64,000 nt of DNA from Nitrospirota bacterium. Its GTDB lineage: Bacteria; Nitrospirota; Thermodesulfovibrionia; Thermodesulfovibrionales; UBA1546. Below, in pieces: positions 45,908 to 54,410 of this stretch. The DNA lies in contig JACPZK010000031.1 of NCBI GenBank assembly GCA_016195565.1, forward strand, positions 124,001-188,000. The letters are read 5' to 3'. Position 1 is the stretch's first letter. The number at the start of each line of letters is the position of its first letter. The position numbers and the translations under genes were made by a program. The notes below the pieces were generated by a model, which did not search any database, was not told where the DNA came from, and worked only from the letters and a program-made list of their open reading frames with translations.

Positions 45908-46589
45908 GATTCACCTTTACACAGCTTATTACAAGCCGGTTGCCTGTCAGGAGCTCTCTGGAAGCCAGCCGCTTAATCATCTCTGCTTTTTCAGTATTTC
46001 TATTTTTATCAAAGAACACACCCGGAAGGTATAAAGCTTTTAGAAAAGGATATAACAATAAATTCTTCAGTTTTACGTCAAGAGCAATGACATCCCTTAA
46101 CTCAAAACTGTTCTTTCTTATAAGCTCAAAGACTTCTACAAATGATGGGATATTGTAGATGAAATGGTCCCATTCTTTGTGCTGCTTGGTCCTGAACGGT
46201 TTGAAGTGCTGGAAATATCCCCTTCTCAAAAAGTACAACCGTGAAAATACTGTAAGTATGTTGGGGAAACTGATTATAAGGCTTCCGCCTGTCTTTAATA
46301 CCCTTCTGAATTCCCTGAAAAGTTTCTCATGATTTTCTAAATATTGCAGTGATTCAGCGCAGACCACAAAGTCAAATTGTTCATTCTTATACGGGAAAAA
46401 ACCATTCAGGTCAGCATTTACAAATCGCTGTATGTTATGAGGATTGGCGTATTTATCCATACAAAAGACCTGATGCCCTGCTTTTTCAAGCGCTGCCCCA
46501 AGCTCTCCATTGCCGCAGGCTGCATCCAGCAGATATCCGCTTTTCTTGTCTCTCAGTAATTCATATATAGCTTGATGCATGTTTTTCAT
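45897..46589 (-). CDS. Class I SAM-dependent methyltransferase
   Basis: 230 residues. Motif I is LLDAACGNGELGAAL (about 20-34), then VFCMDKYANPH, DFVVCAESLQYLEN and RRVLKTGGSLIISFPN. It is a Methyltransf_11-type enzyme with a C-terminal hydrophobic region (LLLYPFLKALYLPGVFF). Context suggests a methyltransferase acting on a core or O-chain sugar. There are 22 bases between it and the GT9 gene that leads the operon. Confidence 0.85.
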   Translation of the reverse strand: MKNMHQAIYELLRDKKSGYLLDAACGNGELGAALEKAGHQVFCMDKYANPHNIQRFVNADLNGFFPYKNEQFDFVVCAESLQYLENHEKLFREFRRVLKTGGSLIISFPNILTVFSRLYFLRRGYFQHFKPFRTKQHKEWDHFIYNIPSFVEVFELIRKNSFELRDVIALDVKLKNLLLYPFLKALYLPGVFFDKNRNTEKAEMIKRLASRELLTGNRLVISCVKVNHDI

Positions 46590-46611
46590 TTGTAATTTAC
46601 CATCCGGATTT

Positions 46612-47901
46612 TTATATATCCAGTTTACCTTTTAAAATATTTATAACCTCTTCCGTTTTTATCTCCTCAAGGCACCTGCTGGTTTTGCTACCGCCACATC
46701 CATCTTTACCGCATGGAATGCACTTCCAGTCTTGTTGAATTACTGTATGAATTCCAAATGTCTGTATTCCATTCCTTTTTGGATAGGGAGTCTCTTCTGT
46801 TTGACCCACGGGGACAGTCCCGATTCTACGACTTCGCTTTGCTCCGTCCGTAAATCTGGGACAGTCCCCTCGAGGAGTTTTAAACTCTAAACTCTTAGCG
46901 CTTAACTTTGAGCTTTTATTATCCCACGGCCCCCAGTGAAAGGCGCCGCTTGGCCCGAATAGGGCAACGACAGGCGTGCCGGCTGCTGCGGCAATATGCA
47001 TAGGAGCGGAGTCTACGCCAAAGAATAAATCCGACACTTCTGATATTGCAGCAAGCTGTTTAATGTTTGTTTTGCCGCAAAGGTCAACTACTCCTCCACA
47101 GTTCAGTCGCGGGGACAGTCCCGATTCTACGGCTTCGCCCGTAAATCTGGGACAGTCCCCTGAAGTTCTGACCATGGATAATATCTTTTTCGCCTTTTCC
47201 ATTTCCCGTTTGTCAGGAGCTGATGTAACGATTACGGTTATGCCTTTTCCGGTCATCCAGTTTATAACCGCTGCCATGTATTCATCCTTCCAGCATTTGA
47301 AAAGCCATCGCGATGTCGGATGGACATGAACAACAGGGGTATTTTTATCTATCCTGTTCTTTTCCATGATACGGTTAGCAAACATTCTTGCGTCTTCAGG
47401 GATAGATATATCCACGGAGAGATTGTCTGTTTTAATGCCGAACTGGTACACGACATCAAGGTTTTGCAGTACTGTGTGCTGGTTATCGTTTCTTACGGCA
47501 AGGTGGGTATAAAAATGTCTTTTCCCCCAAAAACCAGCTCTGATGTTATGCGCAAACCTGTATGAAGCGCCTGAGACAAAGGATATTATCGCAGCCCGGT
47601 CACCGCCTGTGAGGTCAACTGCCATGTCAAAGCCTTTCCCGCGTATCATTCTTAAGAATGATATTTCTTTTGTACATTTTTGTGGAAAGTTCATTTTCTT
47701 GATGCTTCTGTCAAAGGCTATTATTTCGTTAATAAAGGGACTTGATTCTAAGGCCTCTTCCGTGCCTGAATTCACGAGGGCGGCAATATGAGCCGCCGGA
47801 AAATTTTCTCTTAATGCCCTGAATACGGGAACACTCAGAAGGACATCGCCGATATGGCGGAGTTTTATGACAAGGATTTTTTTTATGCCGCTGAAATTCA
47901 T
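46612..47901 (-). CDS. GT9 heptosyltransferase with two in-frame repeat-derived insertions
   Basis: 429 residues, about 80 longer than typical. It starts KILVIKLRHIGDVLLSVPVF and keeps SAPMHIAAAAGTPVVALFGPSG and the cysteine-rich end (CIPC, DGCGGSKTSRC). Two segments do not belong to the family: residues 247-268 lie between KILSMV and VVDLCGKT, and residues 329-382 lie between WGPWDN and the HTVIQQDW strand. Each contains GDCPRFT, encoded by GGGGACAGTCCC-type palindromic repeats in the same reading frame. The frame stays open, so the gene may be functional. It is the first gene of the 11-gene operon. Confidence 0.88.
   Translation of the reverse strand: MNFSGIKKILVIKLRHIGDVLLSVPVFRALRENFPAAHIAALVNSGTEEALESSPFINEIIAFDRSIKKMNFPQKCTKEISFLRMIRGKGFDMAVDLTGGDRAAIISFVSGASYRFAHNIRAGFWGKRHFYTHLAVRNDNQHTVLQNLDVVYQFGIKTDNLSVDISIPEDARMFANRIMEKNRIDKNTPVVHVHPTSRWLFKCWKDEYMAAVINWMTGKGITVIVTSAPDKREMEKAKKILSMVRTSGDCPRFTGEAVESGLSPRLNCGGVVDLCGKTNIKQLAAISEVSDLFFGVDSAPMHIAAAAGTPVVALFGPSGAFHWGPWDNKSSKLSAKSLEFKTPRGDCPRFTDGAKRSRRIGTVPVGQTEETPYPKRNGIQTFGIHTVIQQDWKCIPCGKDGCGGSKTSRCLEEIKTEEVINILKGKLDI
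46810..46870. repeat. Palindromic repeat insert, copy A, in the GT9 gene
   Basis: 61 bases bounded by GGGGACAGTCCC and GGGACAGTCCCC, inverted with one mismatch. The interior shares CGATTCTACG and CCGTAAATCT with copy B, but has about 11 extra bases. It is read on the minus strand as GDCPRFTDGAKRSRRIGTVP in the heptosyltransferase. The adjoining 46874-46917 is an AT-rich AACTCTTAAC-type repeat, also within the coding frame. Confidence 0.9.
47111..47160. repeat. Palindromic repeat insert, copy B, in the GT9 gene
   Basis: 50 bases with the same ends and core as copy A, lying about 240 bases away in the same gene and orientation. It is read on the minus strand as GDCPRFTGEAVESGLSP. Both copies use the same frame for the GDCPRFT stretch. 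GGGACTGTCCC-type ends are typical of REP elements moved by RAYT transposases; no such gene is present here. Confidence 0.9.
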
Positions 47902-48260
47902 GGATTTAATAAAGGAAATATGTTTATAGTATCACATTCCAGAGGTAAAATTATACTGTCACGCTATGGCCGAATCCCGATTTAGAAAATGTTCCTTTCT
48001 CATAACTCCCCTCCCCTTGTGTGAGGGGACAGAGGGGAGGGGTAACCTTCTGGGTCATTTTCACCCTCACCCTATCCCTCTCCCATCAAGGGAGAGGGAG
48101 TTTAAGGAATTTCTATGTCTATTTTTCGGCTATAGGCTTGAATTATTAGAGAAAATCTTTTAAGGTAGATACATGCAAAGGGAAAATATCACGGCTGATT
48201 CAGGCAAAAACCGGAATCTTCAGGATAACTGTCTGAACCAGCTTAGAAGGGGGCGCTGAC
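47902..48260. other. Divergent gap with REP-like hairpins
   Basis: This 359-base region separates the leftward LPS operon from the rightward PpiD-like gene, so it must carry promoters both ways. On the minus strand TTTACC and TATAAA are only 15 bases apart about 25 bases before the GT9 start, a weak candidate. The central part is the repeat at 48006-48100. No gene is evident; open stretches here lie on the repeat. Confidence 0.6.
48006..48100. repeat. GC-rich double hairpin, CCCCTC/GAGGGG type
   Basis: Two hairpins: CTCCCCTCCCC with its near-complement AGGGGAGGGG, and CCCTCTCCC with GGGAGAGGG around ATCAA. The element lies alone in a gap and resembles interspersed repeats found in many genomes as two-hairpin units. 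A partial relative is at 60244-60268. Confidence 0.75.
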
Positions 48261-48926
48261 ATGCTAAGGGCGATGCGCAAACACGCAAAGTTTTTCTATG
48301 TGTTGTTTTTTATTGTAATCCTCTCGTTCATATTCTGGGGTGTCGGGACAGTTGATAAGTCAACAGCGGTTCCTGTGGCAGAGATTGGGAAGGAAAAGAT
48401 AACAGTTGAGGAATACGGACGCGCGTATGACAGAGCAGTAGGCTTTTACAGGGATATATATAAGGAAAAATTCAATGACGAGCTGGAGAAAAAACTTAAA
48501 CTCAGAGAAGGGGTGCTGGATTCTCTGATAGATGAAAGAGCGCTACTGGTTGCAGCCGGGAGTATTGGCATGACTGTGAGCGATGAAGAGCTTGAAGAGG
48601 CAATAAGGAATGAGCCCGGTTTTACAAGAAATGGTGCCTTTGACCGGGATATATATATGAGGGTATTACAGATTAACAGGATCACACCGGAATATTTCGA
48701 GAATATAAAGAGATACGAATTGATGCTTGTCAAAATGAAGAGGCTTATCGGTGAGGCTTTTGACCTCACAGAGGATGAGAGCCGGCAGATAACCGGAGAT
48801 GAGCAGACGGCAAAGGCTTTCAGGCAGGCGCTTTTATTTGACAAGAGACAAAAGGCCGTGAAATCCTATGTGGAAGGCATTAAGAAACAGATAAAAATTA
48901 AAGTTAATACCAGCCTGATATCCTGA
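48261..48926 (+). CDS. PpiD/SurA-N-like membrane-anchored chaperone, no isomerase domain
   Basis: 221 residues. The N-terminus is PpiD-like: a basic stretch then one membrane helix (about 11-30, FFYVLFFIVILSFIFWGVG), after which VAEIGKEKITVEEYGRAYDRA and DSLIDERALLVAAGSIGM follow the SurA_N_3 pattern. The parvulin domain of PpiD is absent and the stop is natural. It probably helps fold outer-membrane or secreted proteins in the periplasm without isomerising proline. An AGAAGGGGG ribosome binding site precedes the ATG. Confidence 0.8.
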   Translation: MLRAMRKHAKFFYVLFFIVILSFIFWGVGTVDKSTAVPVAEIGKEKITVEEYGRAYDRAVGFYRDIYKEKFNDELEKKLKLREGVLDSLIDERALLVAAGSIGMTVSDEELEEAIRNEPGFTRNGAFDRDIYMRVLQINRITPEYFENIKRYELMLVKMKRLIGEAFDLTEDESRQITGDEQTAKAFRQALLFDKRQKAVKSYVEGIKKQIKIKVNTSLIS

Positions 48927-49057
48927 AATATGCCGCAGAAAATAGCAGGGTAAGACTTCCCATAACCCCTTGAGTCTATTTGTAATATTAACTCCGGTTT
49001 GGTTATACTATGCAATTGCCGGAATTTCAAAACTTAATTGGCAATGAGGTTTGCAAT

Positions 49058-50293
49058 ATGAAAAATAAAGTTTATCTTATCGATGTTACAAACAGAGACG
49101 GTGTTCAGACATCAAGGATACTTCTGCCGAAGCTTTCCAAGACGATGCTTAATATTTATCTCGATGAGATGGGAGTGTATCAGAGCGAGATAGGCTTCCC
49201 TACGCTCAAGCATGAAGTGAATTATATAAACGGTAATCTTGAACTTGTTAAGGCAGGCGCTATTAAGCGAATTCATCTCGAGGGCTGGTGCAGGGCAATT
49301 CCTGAAGACATAAAGCTTACATTCAAAAACTGCCCTGACATAAAACACCTGAATATCTCTATGTCAACATCAGAGATAATGATACAGGGGAAATTCCAGG
49401 GAAGGAAGACCTTCAAGGACATTCTGAAAACAACGATTGAAGCCGTGAAGCTTGCAAAGGAATCAGGCGCTGAGACCGTAGGGCTCAATGCCGAGGATGC
49501 ATCCAGGACAGAACTGGACAGGCTGATAGGGTTTGCAGCGGCTGGCAAGGAAGCAGGCGCGGACAGGTTTAGATACTGTGATACAGTCGGTTCTGATGAT
49601 CCAATAACAATCTACGAGAGGATAAAGGCGCTTGCGCTGGCAACAAAGTTTCCGATAGAGATGCACTGCCACAATGACCTCGGTATGGCAGAAGCGGTAT
49701 CTGTGGCCGGTGCGCAGGCCTCGATAGACAGCGGGATTGACGCCTATATAAATACAACAATAAACGGGTATGGAGAGCGCTGTGGCAACTGCGACCTGGT
49801 ATCAACTATCCTTGCTCTTAAGTTTTCACACGGCTTAAGCCGGAAGGTTCATCTTGATGAACATGTGGATCTGAAAAAGTCATGGAGAATTGCAAAATAT
49901 GCATCCTATGCCTTTAATCTTCCAATACCTATAAATCAGCCGGGCGTGGGTTCAAATGCGTTTGCGCACGAGTCGGGCATTCATGCTGACGGAGCCTTAA
50001 AAGACAGGAGAAATTACGAGCTTTATGACCCTGAGGATGTAGGCAGGGGCGAACCGGAACTCCTTGAGACAGGAAGGATCATAACAACAGGCGAATACGG
50101 CGGGGTTAAGGGCTTCAGGCATGTTTATGACAAACTCGGAATCCACTTCCATGATGACAATGAAGCAAGAAAGGTTCTTGAACTTGTCCAGTACGCTAAC
50201 CTGCATACGCAAAAACCGATGACTGACGACGAGCTGAGATTTATAGCCCAGTATCCTGATATCGCAAGAAAGATATTGACGTCAAATCCGTGA
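49058..50293 (+). CDS. Isopropylmalate/homocitrate synthase family enzyme, candidate Re-citrate synthase
   Basis: 411 residues from an ATG with a GAGG ribosome binding site; an upstream ATG adds 16 unconserved residues. The TIM-barrel motif that reads DTTLRDGEQ in LeuA is here DVTNRDGVQ (R13, D14). HCHNDLGM gives the metal histidines H203 and H205, and GYGERCGNCDL is the second signature. It lacks the LeuA C-terminal regulatory domain. Beside it lies an isocitrate dehydrogenase, a context reported for Re-citrate synthases, which condense acetyl-CoA with oxaloacetate. Homocitrate synthase (NifV-like) is the main alternative. Confidence 0.82.
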   Translation: MKNKVYLIDVTNRDGVQTSRILLPKLSKTMLNIYLDEMGVYQSEIGFPTLKHEVNYINGNLELVKAGAIKRIHLEGWCRAIPEDIKLTFKNCPDIKHLNISMSTSEIMIQGKFQGRKTFKDILKTTIEAVKLAKESGAETVGLNAEDASRTELDRLIGFAAAGKEAGADRFRYCDTVGSDDPITIYERIKALALATKFPIEMHCHNDLGMAEAVSVAGAQASIDSGIDAYINTTINGYGERCGNCDLVSTILALKFSHGLSRKVHLDEHVDLKKSWRIAKYASYAFNLPIPINQPGVGSNAFAHESGIHADGALKDRRNYELYDPEDVGRGEPELLETGRIITTGEYGGVKGFRHVYDKLGIHFHDDNEARKVLELVQYANLHTQKPMTDDELRFIAQYPDIARKILTSNP

Positions 50294-50332
50294 TTCCTTT
50301 CTCTGAGAATTCTTCTGAACATTGTTCTCATC

Positions 50333-50417
50333 TGTCATTCCTGCGCAGGCAGGAATCCATGCTTTTGTTTTATAGTATAATAACATCTTCTGGATTCCCG
50401 CTTTCGCGGGAATGACA
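50333..50417. repeat. REP-like double hairpin bounded by TGTCATTCC/GGAATGACA
   Basis: Two hairpins: TTCCTGCGCAGGCAGGAA and TTCCCGCTTTCGCGGGAA, separated by 31 bases of AT-rich sequence. Outer ends TGTCATTCC and GGAATGACA are complementary. Same design as the element at 33237-33314, lying between the synthase and dehydrogenase genes. Confidence 0.85.
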
Positions 50418-50458
50418 AAAGGGGTGGGAATGACATTCTCTACACAAGGGAATTCGCT

Positions 50459-51538
50459 ATGTACACAATAACTTTAATTCCAGGTGATGGTGTTGGGCCT
50501 GAAATAGCCGAAGCAACAAGGCGCGTGATTGAAGCAACAGGCGTTTCGATTAAATGGGAAGTGCACGATGCCGGAGAGGATGTTTATCAGAAAGAGGGCA
50601 ATCCGTTGCCTGATCGGATAATTGATTCCATCAGGAAAAATAAAATCGCAATTAAAGGGCCTGTAACAACACCTGTCGGCACGGGTTTCAGGAGCGTTAA
50701 TGTTACGTTGAGGCAGGCGCTTGACCTTTACAGCTGCCTGAGGCCTTGCAGGAGCTTTAAAGGCGCAAGAACAAGATATGAGGATATCGACCTCGTTATT
50801 GTGAGGGAAAACACGGAAGACCTTTATGCAGGCATAGAGTTTCAGAAGGACAAGGAAGAGACAAAACAGTTGATCGACTTCGTGAAAACAGCAACAGGTA
50901 AGAACATAAGACAGGATTCTGGCATAAGCATAAAACCGATCTCTGTTTACGGCAGTGAAAGAATAGTGAGATTTGCATTTGAATATGCGAGGAAAAATAA
51001 AAGAAAGAAGGTCACTGCTGTTCACAAGGCAAATATAATGAAATATTCAGACGGGCTTTTTCTTGAAACAGCAAGAAATGTTGCTTCCGGATACAATGAC
51101 ATAGAGTTTGAAGACAGGATTATTGACAATATGTGCATGCAGCTTGTACAAAAGCCAGAGTTGTATGATGTCATTGTGCTGCCGAATCTTTATGGGGATA
51201 TTGTTTCAGACCTTGCTGCCGGGCTTATAGGAGGATTGGGGCTTGCGCCAGGGGCAAATATAGGAAATGAGATGGCGGTATTTGAACCGACACACGGAAG
51301 CGCACCCAAATATAAAGGATTGAATAAGATGAATCCGTTTGCTATGATGCTTTCAGGAGTGATGATGCTGAGGCATATAGGTGAAACAGATGCCGCACAA
51401 AGACTTGAGGCTGCAATCGCCTCTGTTATAGAAGAAGGCAGACACGTAACCTATGACATGAAACCAAAGCCCGATGACCCGACTGCTGCCAAGACATCAG
51501 AGGTGGCTGATGCGGTCATTAAGAAGTTGAAAGTTTAA
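50459..51538 (+). CDS. Isocitrate dehydrogenase (isocitrate/isopropylmalate dehydrogenase family)
   Basis: 359 residues. The substrate loop is [19 protein letters not shown], with S79, N81, R85 and R95 placed as in isocitrate dehydrogenases; isopropylmalate dehydrogenases lack the SxN part. Metal ligands D247 and D251 are in [10 protein letters not shown]. The coenzyme end reads HGSAPKYKG, with K284-Y285 as in NADP-specific E. coli Icd, although the short length is that of NAD-type enzymes. It oxidatively decarboxylates isocitrate to 2-oxoglutarate and follows the putative citrate synthase, a logical pair supplying carbon for glutamate. Stop codon lies in an AT-rich repeat. Confidence 0.88.
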   Translation: MYTITLIPGDGVGPEIAEATRRVIEATGVSIKWEVHDAGEDVYQKEGNPLPDRIIDSIRKNKIAIKGPVTTPVGTGFRSVNVTLRQALDLYSCLRPCRSFKGARTRYEDIDLVIVRENTEDLYAGIEFQKDKEETKQLIDFVKTATGKNIRQDSGISIKPISVYGSERIVRFAFEYARKNKRKKVTAVHKANIMKYSDGLFLETARNVASGYNDIEFEDRIIDNMCMQLVQKPELYDVIVLPNLYGDIVSDLAAGLIGGLGLAPGANIGNEMAVFEPTHGSAPKYKGLNKMNPFAMMLSGVMMLRHIGETDAAQRLEAAIASVIEEGRHVTYDMKPKPDDPTAAKTSEVADAVIKKLKV

Positions 51539-51603
51539 AGTGAAAAGTTTAAAAAAATGATAAATTCTGAAACTCTTAACTCTCAACTCTTAACTTTTAA
51601 CTT
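51528..51603. repeat. AT-rich repeat spanning the IDH stop and CNNM start region
   Basis: Left part AGTTGAAAGTTTAAAG, right part AACTCTTAACTCTCAACTC then TTAACTTTTAAC, imperfectly complementary. The left part encodes the last residues and stop of the dehydrogenase; the right part ends seven bases before the next ATG, leaving no visible ribosome binding site there. Same family as 35286-35371. Confidence 0.75.
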
Positions 51604-51609
51604 ATAATT

Positions 51610-52872
51610 ATGGAACCGCACAGTATATATTCAATACTTATTATTGCGCTTTCGCTCGTAGCCATCGCCATCCTTTCAGGTTCAGAGTCATCCTTTATCG
51701 CTGTAAACAAGATAAGGATAAGAAGCCTTCTGGAAAAAGGTGACAGCAGGGCAAGGGCTGTGCAGAAGATACTGGATGAGCACGATAAGTTCTTCAGCGC
51801 CGTAATATTATCAGGCAACCTATTCACTGTCCTTGCGACATCTATAGGAACTGCCCTATCGCTTAAATATTTCGGTGAAAATGGGATAATAATAGCCACA
51901 ATTGTCATGACATTCCTTACCGTTGTATTCGGAGAACTTGCGCCAAAGACATTTGCGGTTGCTCATTCAGAAAAAGTCTCTTTATTGCTTGCAAGGCCTG
52001 TTGGGTTTTATATCAGGCTGATTTCACCACTTGTTTGGATATTTAAAATCACGTCTAATCTTATAATCAGGATGTTGGGAGGCAAGAAAAAGTCTGTATC
52101 CCCTTTTGTAACAGAAGAGGAGATAAAGACGATGATAAATATAGGCGAAGAAGAGGGGACTCTTGAAGAAGAAGAGAAGCAGATGCTTCATAAAGTTTTT
52201 GAATTCGGAGATAAGGTTGTAACAGAGGCGATGGTGCCGCGCACAGAGATAGTCTCCATACCTGATGATTCAACAGTCGGCGATGCCCTGAAGCTTGTAT
52301 TGGAAGAGGGTTATTCACGCTACCCTGTCGTAAAGGAGAATATAGACAGCGTTACCGGAATCCTTTATGTGAAGGACATAGTGAAACAGATGGCGCAGGG
52401 TAAAATACAGAACTATACGCCTATAACAGAGATTGTGCGTGAGGCTTATTATATTCCTGAAAATAAGATGGTGACAGAACTTCTTGATGAGATGCAGAAG
52501 AACAAATTCCAGATAGCTATAGTTATGGATGAATATGGCGGTACCGCCGGGCTTATAACGCTTGAGGATATAATGGAGGAAATAGTCGGAGGCCTTCAGG
52601 ATGAATTTGAGGCAATGGAAGGAGAAAAGGAAGTTGAGATTATAGATGAAAGGACGTCCATAGTTGCGGGGCAGACAGGGCTTGACGAGATTAATGAACT
52701 CGTAGGATCTGAACTTGTAAGCGAAGACTTCCATACAATCGGCGGATTTGTGTTCGGGCTTTTCAGAAGGCTTCCGAAGGTCGGCGAGCAGGTCAGGTAT
52801 CACAACCTCAGGTTCCTCATACTTGAGATGGAAGACAGAAAAATATCCAAGGTCAAGATTACCAGGCTTTAG
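51610..52872 (+). CDS. CNNM/CorC (HlyC) family membrane protein with CBS pair
   Basis: 420 residues. The N-terminal DUF21 part (1-165) has about four membrane helices, starting with LIIALSLVAIAILSGSESSF. Two CBS domains follow (about 200-310): VPRTEIVSIPDDSTVGDAL and FQIAIVMDEYGGTAGLITLEDI. The C-terminal CorC/HlyC domain has GGFVFGLFRRLPKVGEQV. Proteins of this family move or sense magnesium. The start has no clear ribosome binding site because an AT-rich repeat adjoins it. Confidence 0.92.
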   Translation: MEPHSIYSILIIALSLVAIAILSGSESSFIAVNKIRIRSLLEKGDSRARAVQKILDEHDKFFSAVILSGNLFTVLATSIGTALSLKYFGENGIIIATIVMTFLTVVFGELAPKTFAVAHSEKVSLLLARPVGFYIRLISPLVWIFKITSNLIIRMLGGKKKSVSPFVTEEEIKTMINIGEEEGTLEEEEKQMLHKVFEFGDKVVTEAMVPRTEIVSIPDDSTVGDALKLVLEEGYSRYPVVKENIDSVTGILYVKDIVKQMAQGKIQNYTPITEIVREAYYIPENKMVTELLDEMQKNKFQIAIVMDEYGGTAGLITLEDIMEEIVGGLQDEFEAMEGEKEVEIIDERTSIVAGQTGLDEINELVGSELVSEDFHTIGGFVFGLFRRLPKVGEQVRYHNLRFLILEMEDRKISKVKITRL

Positions 52873-52913
52873 CAGCAGAGGCTGTTTTAAACTTAAACAA
52901 GTGAGGTGGTAAG

Positions 52914-54296
52914 GTGAAAATACAATTCCTTGGCGGCGTTAGAACCGTTACAGGCTCATGCTTTTATATCCGGACATCGGAAATCAAGATGCTTGTTGAC
53001 TGCGGCATGTTTCAGGGGGAAGACTCCTATGACATTAACAGAGCGCCTTTTTTGTTTAATCCTTCGAAAATAGACTATCTGTTTCTTACGCACGCCCATA
53101 TTGACCACAGCGGGCTTATCCCAAAGCTTGTCAAAGACGGTTTCAGTGGGAAGATAGTTACAACATCTGCGACTGCAGACCTTGCAGAACTGATGCTTTA
53201 TGATTCAGCGCATATTCAAGAAACTGATTCTGAATGGCATACGAGAAGGGCGTTAAGGGCAGGTAAAGAACCGGTGCTTCCGCTTTATACCGTTAATGAC
53301 GTTAAGGCATCCATTCCTTTTTTCAAAAAAGTTTCTTATGGAAAGATTGAGCATACAGGAAAGGGCATTAAGTACAGATTCCTTGATGCAGGACACATTC
53401 TCGGTTCAGGCAGTCTGGAGATATGGTTTCAGGACGGGCATAAAGAGAAAAAAATAATATTCTCAGGAGACATCGGAAGAAAAGGAAACCCGATAATAAA
53501 GGACCCGTCGCTTGCAACAGAGGCTGAATATGTTGTCATGGAATCAACTTACGGCAACAGGCTCCACAAAGGCATGCCGGAGACTATAGACGAACTTGTG
53601 GAAGTTATAAAAGTGACATTCAAAAAAGGCGGAAATGTTATTATCCCTGCCTTTGCAATTGGAAGGACGCAGGATCTCCTGTATGTGCTTAACAGGCTTG
53701 TGCGCGAAGGAAGGCTCTATAAAATCAATGTTTATATTGACAGCCCTTTGGCTGAGCAAGCGACAAAGACATATCTTGCGCACCCTGAGTGTTTTGATGA
53801 GGAGGCAAAAAGGATTCTCAGCGCCGGCTCGGTGGGAGACAGCATCAGGCTCAGGTTTACCAATTCTGTTGATGAATCCATTGCGCTGAATAAGATTAAA
53901 TCCCATGCGATAATTATTGCTGGAAGCGGTATGTGCGAAGGCGGAAGAATAGGACATCATCTGAAACATAACCTCTGGAGGCCTGAATGCAGTATTATAT
54001 TTTCAGGATTTCAGGCAAGAGGCACGCTCGGCAGGAGGATTGTTGACGGAGCAAGAGTTGTGCGTATCTTTGGGGAAGAGATAGCAATGAAGGCAGGGAT
54101 ATATACACTCGGCGGATTCTCTGCTCATGCTGACCAGAAGGAACTCCTTGAATGGCTCGCATCATTCAAAGATAGTCCGCAGGTCTTTGTGGTTCATGGA
54201 GAAGAGGAAACATCGCTTGCATTTTCAGGGATGATAAAAGAAAAGTACGGATTTGTTACTCATGTCCCTTCAAAGGGAGAGGAGTATGAAATATAG
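52914..54296 (+). CDS. Metallo-beta-lactamase/beta-CASP RNA-processing-like nuclease
   Basis: 460 residues. Motif II is HAHIDHSG (H60, H62, D64, H65), with H161 in DAGHILGSG and D186 in FSGDIGRKG completing the zinc site. The beta-CASP domain is inserted between VMESTYGNRLH and the end motif GGFSAHADQ, as in CPSF-73-like enzymes. Cytoplasmic; substrates are usually RNA. The start is GTG with a GAGGTGG ribosome binding site. Proteins annotated as RNA-specificity MBL hydrolases share this length. Confidence 0.9.
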   Translation: MKIQFLGGVRTVTGSCFYIRTSEIKMLVDCGMFQGEDSYDINRAPFLFNPSKIDYLFLTHAHIDHSGLIPKLVKDGFSGKIVTTSATADLAELMLYDSAHIQETDSEWHTRRALRAGKEPVLPLYTVNDVKASIPFFKKVSYGKIEHTGKGIKYRFLDAGHILGSGSLEIWFQDGHKEKKIIFSGDIGRKGNPIIKDPSLATEAEYVVMESTYGNRLHKGMPETIDELVEVIKVTFKKGGNVIIPAFAIGRTQDLLYVLNRLVREGRLYKINVYIDSPLAEQATKTYLAHPECFDEEAKRILSAGSVGDSIRLRFTNSVDESIALNKIKSHAIIIAGSGMCEGGRIGHHLKHNLWRPECSIIFSGFQARGTLGRRIVDGARVVRIFGEEIAMKAGIYTLGGFSAHADQKELLEWLASFKDSPQVFVVHGEEETSLAFSGMIKEKYGFVTHVPSKGEEYEI

Positions 54297-54325
54297 CTGG
54301 CTCGGTGCTATCCGCCTATGGCGCT

Positions 54326-54357
54326 AACGCGCTATGCGCGTTCAGGCTTGATTTTTT
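54326..54357 (+). terminator. Terminator-like hairpin after the beta-CASP gene
   Basis: Perfect 7-bp stem AACGCGC/GCGCGTT with a TAT loop, then a T run (54352-54357) nine bases downstream. It lies 29 bases after the stop. The converging response-regulator gene ends 84 bases away. Confidence 0.6.
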
Positions 54358-54410
54358 GCAGGGGGAAAAATAGACGCTGCCTGCTTTTCAGCAGTAGCCG
54401 CTTTTTTCAA

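Noticed and set aside
47966-48163. Open frame of 65 codons in the gap before the PpiD-like gene
   Set aside because: It runs across the CCCCTC/GAGGGG repeat and has no family resemblance or ribosome binding site.
49058-51538. Pair considered as leuA-leuB for leucine synthesis
   Set aside because: The synthase lacks the LeuA regulatory domain and usual TLRDG motif, and the dehydrogenase has the serine-x-asparagine isocitrate loop; no leuC or leuD is nearby.
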